64,000 nucleotides of DNA from DASRYH01 sp035687245 (GTDB lineage: Bacteria; Actinomycetota; Coriobacteriia; Anaerosomatales; PHET01): the NCBI GenBank assembly GCA_035687245.1, contig DASRYH010000008.1:124001-188000 (forward strand), written 5' to 3'. This document shows positions 61,367 through 64,000 of this stretch, piece after piece. Position numbers and translations under genes: made by a program. Position 1 is the first letter of the stretch, and every line of letters starts with the position of its first letter. The notes beneath the pieces are model-generated. The model was given only the letters and a program-made list of their open reading frames with translations, searched no databases and had not been told where the DNA came from.

Positions 61367-62057
61367 GCGAGGTCCCCTCACGAACGAGCCGGACCTTCGC
61401 CAGTTCGCGCAGGACCGACGTACTAAGGTGGTCAGTCCTTGTGACGATTCTTACCACAGACCGTGCGAACGGGACAGGATGGCATCCCTTGGGTGATTCA
61501 TCACCGGGTCAGCGCTCGCCGTGGCTGACCCCCGCTTCTCCTGAGAAGAGGTAGCGATATGCCACTGATCACAGACCGTGGCCATGCTCCGGCGAAAAGG
61601 GTAGTGATGTGTGGCACCAGCCGTCGGCTCCACAGAAGGTATGAAGAATAGGCCTTAGTTCGTCAGGATGCCCCCATACTCAAGTCAGGCGGGGATGGAT
61701 GGGCATTCTCGGGGGTCCACAGGCACTACATGAGGCCAATCTGGACCAATAGGCCCCTAGTTTGTTCAAGAGGGCCCACACTGATCGAAGACAAGACCAC
61801 CAGGCAGAGAGGGGACCGATCCGAGGTAGCGACATTTCAGGGCGCGCCTACAGCAGGGGCGAACGCACCGACCGAGCACTGCTAACACTCTGAGCCTCTT
61901 CGGCTCACAACTCACGTACCCGCATAGATGAACCGGCCATTGCTGTCTTTGGCTTGTTCGGTCACGTCCAGAAGGCCCCTGATGCCCCCAAACAAGCACT
62001 TCGTGTTCGTGACTGCGGAAATCGATTCTGAAAACCCTTTGATTGGTTAGGAGACCA
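61367..62057. other. Long non-coding stretch inside the element
   Basis: About 690 bases have no gene that I can support on either strand. An 11-bp direct repeat CACAGACCGTG occurs at 61455-61465 and 61570-61580. CTTCTC-CT-GAGAAG is a short palindrome near 61540. It may hold promoters for the divergent HNH and 62058 genes, or a replication/transfer origin of the element; nothing decides between these. Confidence 0.4.
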
Positions 62058-62468
62058 ATGCAGCTGATCTTCGACGACCTGGGCTACAAGCTCGTTCCCT
62101 ACGCTTCTGGCCTTTGCTACGAAATCTGGCGATATCTGCCCGAGCGCATCGCCAAGCGGGGTCGGACGTCCGGCAAGGTGGCGCCCGCGGGATGGAAGTC
62201 GATCGACTGTTATCCCGTAGATCCCCATGCAGGGGCGCTGAAGGTTTACAGCCTTTGCGTCAATGCCGACCCCTCAGTTCATCAGCATTGGGAGAGCGCG
62301 GTTAAGCGCATGGAGGAGATTCGCGACTCCATCCTCCGTGCCACATGGCGTGAGGTGGGAGACGATGCACCGCCACGCTCGCTCTGTAACTGCGGCAATC
62401 AGTGCGCGTGTCGTAGCACCGCCACCAACCCCCCGGTAGGGGGGTGTGTCTCGGAGCGGGACTCCTAA
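62058..62468 (+). CDS. Hypothetical protein with cysteine-rich C-terminus
   Basis: This 136-residue protein is not recognised. The body (QLIFDDLGYKLVPYASGLCYEIW, in part; WKSIDCYPVD; LKVYSLCVNADPSVHQHWESAVKRMEEI, in part) looks like a mixed alpha/beta domain. The C-terminus has CNCGNQCAC, a possible metal site. ATG follows TAGGAGA. The position before the xis-rep genes suggests an element-maintenance function, without direct support. Confidence 0.65.
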   Translation: MQLIFDDLGYKLVPYASGLCYEIWRYLPERIAKRGRTSGKVAPAGWKSIDCYPVDPHAGALKVYSLCVNADPSVHQHWESAVKRMEEIRDSILRATWREVGDDAPPRSLCNCGNQCACRSTATNPPVGGCVSERDS

Positions 62469-62514
62469 CCCGCTTCCGTGTGCCGATCACATCATCGTTC
62501 TGACTCACCGAAGC

Positions 62515-62534
62515 GAAGGGCCACGAGGCCCTTC
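62515..62534 (+). terminator. Terminator after the hypothetical gene
   Basis: GAAGGGCC/GGCCCTTC is an 8-bp perfect stem with loop ACGA, followed by TTCATTT. Confidence 0.75.
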
Positions 62535-62542
62535 TTCATTTG

Positions 62543-62576
62543 GGGGCTGGTGGTTCATTGGCGGGCCGCCAGCCCC
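62543..62576. repeat. Inverted repeat before the excisionase-like gene
   Basis: GGGGCTGG (62543-62550) and CCAGCCCC (62569-62576) form an 8-bp stem around an 18-base loop, ~22 bases before the gene start. It could be an operator for the xis-rep genes. Confidence 0.45.
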
Positions 62577-62598
62577 ATCCAAAGCTGAAAGGATATTG

Positions 62599-62796
62599 AT
62601 GAACCTCGATAACGCGGAAGAAGTCCTGACGATCAGCGAGGTGGCGAAGCTCCTCCGTATTGGACGCAACACGGCATATCGCATGGCGAAGCGGAAGACG
62701 ATCCCGACCCTCAGTCTTGGCCGCCGCCTGGTAGTGCCGAAGCGAGCACTTCTCATCATGCTCTCTGATGGCTGTTCGTTCGTCGGAGTGCAGTAG
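62599..62796 (+). CDS. Excisionase-family helix-turn-helix protein
   Basis: This 65-residue DNA-binding protein has the MerR/excisionase pattern LTISEVAKLLRIGRNTAYRMAK followed by IPTLSLGRRLVVPKRAL (wing). Such proteins steer integrases toward excision or regulate element genes. ATG follows AAAGGA by 5 bases. Its TAG abuts the ATG of the RepA-like ATPase gene. Confidence 0.85.
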   Translation: MNLDNAEEVLTISEVAKLLRIGRNTAYRMAKRKTIPTLSLGRRLVVPKRALLIMLSDGCSFVGVQ

Positions 62797-63786
62797 ATGG
62801 CGGGCCTCGGAATCATCTCTTTGGAGGACGTTGCCACTACGGAGATGGAGTGGCTTTGGCCGGGATGGATTCCGAAAGGAGCACTGACGTTCCTGGTGGG
62901 GGATCCAGGAGTAGGGAAGTCCAGTCTCTCTTGGGACCTGGCCGCCCGACTTAGTACCGGGGACGATCTTCCGGATGGCGGCGAGGGTAGGTCGGGCAGG
63001 GCACTGATCATCTCTGGTGAGGATGGGCTTTCTGACTGGATTCGCCCCCAGCTCATCGCGTACGGAGCGCGAATCGACAACATCTCGGCGATGAACATGC
63101 GATCCCAGGAGCGGGGACTCAGGCTCGACACCGATTGCGAGGAGCTGGAGCGACTCGTGGACAAGAAGAACATCGAGCTCGTCATCATTGATCCGCTTGA
63201 CGCGTTCCTGGGCCGCAGCAATCCGAACAGTGGTGCGGACATCAGGGCCATCACCAATGGTCTGGCAGGACTTGCGCAGAGGACGGGAGCGGCTGTTCTT
63301 GTCCTGCATCACTTCAACAAGAAGGAGAAGGCGGCCGCCGGCCACCGCGTCTCGGGTTCGATCGACTTGGTGGGGGCGGCTCGCTCGGTGCTCTACCTCG
63401 TCGTGCATCGGCGCAAGAACACGCATCGCATCTTGTACCGGCAGAAGGGGAACTGCGGCCGGGCCCCACAGCCCATGCTGCTCGGACTTGGTAAGGGCGA
63501 GCGCTTGGAGTGGAGTCAGACGCCCGACGACTTCGACTTGGATACGTACGCGACGGGTCGCAGGAGCGCCGCGGTAGCTGAGGCAGTGCGCTTTCTCAAG
63601 ACGATCATGGACGAACACAACGGATGTGTTGAATCGTCTGTGGTGCTCAGGGAGGCTGCAGCCGCAGGGATTTCCCGGCACGCCCTCGAGAGGGCAAAGG
63701 ACGAACTCTGTGTGTCTTCGAGGAAGAGTAAGAGCAAGTTCAAGGGTGGCTGGGCGTACTGCTACGAGGAGGACGAGGAGTCCTAG
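62797..63786 (+). CDS. RepA-like AAA ATPase (replicative helicase type)
   Basis: This 329-residue RecA-fold ATPase has Walker A GDPGVGKSS (~34-42), Walker B LVIIDPLDAFLG (~130), and AAVLVLHHFNK with GSIDLVGAARSVLYLV. This pattern is shared by plasmid RSF1010 RepA and AAA_25 proteins of phages and integrative elements. The C-terminal ~90 residues contain a winged-helix-like region. It would unwind or load at the element's origin. It sits directly after the excisionase-like gene. Confidence 0.85.
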   Translation: MAGLGIISLEDVATTEMEWLWPGWIPKGALTFLVGDPGVGKSSLSWDLAARLSTGDDLPDGGEGRSGRALIISGEDGLSDWIRPQLIAYGARIDNISAMNMRSQERGLRLDTDCEELERLVDKKNIELVIIDPLDAFLGRSNPNSGADIRAITNGLAGLAQRTGAAVLVLHHFNKKEKAAAGHRVSGSIDLVGAARSVLYLVVHRRKNTHRILYRQKGNCGRAPQPMLLGLGKGERLEWSQTPDDFDLDTYATGRRSAAVAEAVRFLKTIMDEHNGCVESSVVLREAAAAGISRHALERAKDELCVSSRKSKSKFKGGWAYCYEEDEES

Positions 63787-63970
63787 GGAGGAATAGCTCA
63801 TCATCTTCGTCTTCTTCCTGCCAAGAGGATGAAGATGTTGCTCTATTCGCGTCTGGTGCACTGTCATCGTCGGATTCAAGTGATAACTTCGAGGGGCTGG
63901 GATTCCCACTGGGATCTCGGCCCCTTTCCCGTCTGGACGACGTGAACTGAAAGGGAAATGCACCTTGGAA
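63787..63970. other. Spacer before the probable integrase
   Basis: It contains CATCTTC...GAAGATG inverted bases (~63803-63838) and an AGGGGC...GCCCCT hairpin (63892-63925) followed by TTTCCC, possibly a terminator for the RepA-like gene. Confidence 0.4.
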
Positions 63971-64000
63971 ATGGAAAAGACATCGAGCGGAAGGTACAAG
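63971..64000 (+). CDS. Start of a probable tyrosine integrase, 3' end outside window
   Basis: Only ten codons are visible (MEKTSSGRYK). The SGRYK form is typical of the arm-binding N-terminus of phage-type integrases, and the place after xis-rep genes fits. A TTG two codons earlier is another possible start. This call rests mainly on context. Confidence 0.4.
   Translation, partial: MEKTSSGRYK

Larger units (their letters stand above)
51158..64000. mobile_element. Putative integrated element, left end at tRNA-Pro, right end outside window
   Basis: The left boundary is inferred from the truncated tRNA-Pro. The interior holds accessory genes of lower apparent GC content, an HNH nuclease, an excisionase-like HTH protein, a RepA-like ATPase and, at the window edge, a likely integrase start. 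The xis-rep-int order is typical of actinobacterial integrative elements. The right attachment site is not in the window. The defence-like operon at 52243-60628 would be its cargo. Confidence 0.7.

Noticed and set aside
62536..63999. Long minus-strand open frame opposite the RepA-like gene
   Set aside because: The plus strand encodes clear Walker motifs and coupled starts; the opposite frame shows no domain.

Overview
This is a high-GC bacterial chromosome segment. The NiFe hydrogenases, ferredoxin, HemN-type and B12-type radical SAM enzymes, frequent GTG/TTG starts and actinobacterial-style gene order suggest an anaerobic, hydrogen-metabolising actinobacterium, perhaps a Coriobacteriia/OPB41-like lineage. 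That placement is inference from gene content; there is no rRNA in the window.

Layout. 1-1308: 3' end of a transketolase gene. 1312-7065 (minus): a Tat-exported, membrane-anchored group 1 hydrogenase (small subunit, large subunit, cytochrome b), then a HemN-like radical SAM gene and a hydrogenase maturation protease. The large-subunit frame meets TGA exactly where the first cysteine of the C-terminal DPCxxCxxH motif belongs. It continues in frame through DP-U-IGCGVH to a TAG that abuts the cytochrome gene, so this is read as a selenocysteine-containing [NiFeSe] hydrogenase. 7590-26566: mixed housekeeping and redox genes, including a FAD/Fe-S oxidoreductase with a methionine-rich tail behind two CsoR/CstR-like operators, a Crp/Fnr regulator, a receiver-PilT fusion, a bshB1/bshC-like pair, ferredoxin, plsY, a lipid kinase, tRNA-Arg(CCG), an EF-G paralogue, a lipoprotein cyclophilin, a TPR protein and ndk. 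26806-31237: a complete cytosolic group 3 hydrogenase operon with its own protease. 31346-37652: radC and the cell-shape operon mreB-mreC-mreD-mrdA-rodA. 37662-51093: a conserved core block (B12-radical SAM pair, RNase G, rplU-rpmA, obg-proB-proA-nadD-yqeK-lytR_C-rsfS, EamA transporter).

51126 to the window end looks like an integrated element. A tRNA-Pro(GGG) gene is cut off exactly after its anticodon loop. It is followed by a terminator, paired short repeats, a protein with a sigma-1.1-like domain, and a compact six-gene operon (52243-60628): PLD-nuclease/SF2 helicase, a 67-residue protein, a DndD-like SMC ATPase, a DNA-phosphorothioation-associated-protein-4-like protein, a B12-type radical SAM enzyme, and a large protein combining RNA polymerase alpha-CTD-like and sigma-region-4-like domains. 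The operon lacks dndA/B/C/E and is the best candidate here for an undescribed DNA-modification or defence system. Downstream lie an HNH nuclease, a cysteine-tailed hypothetical, an excisionase-like HTH protein, a RepA-like ATPase and the first codons of a probable integrase.

How it fits together: the exported hydrogenase would feed electrons from H2 to the quinone pool through cytochrome b. The cytosolic one would exchange H2 with NAD(P)H. Each group carries a matching maturation protease.
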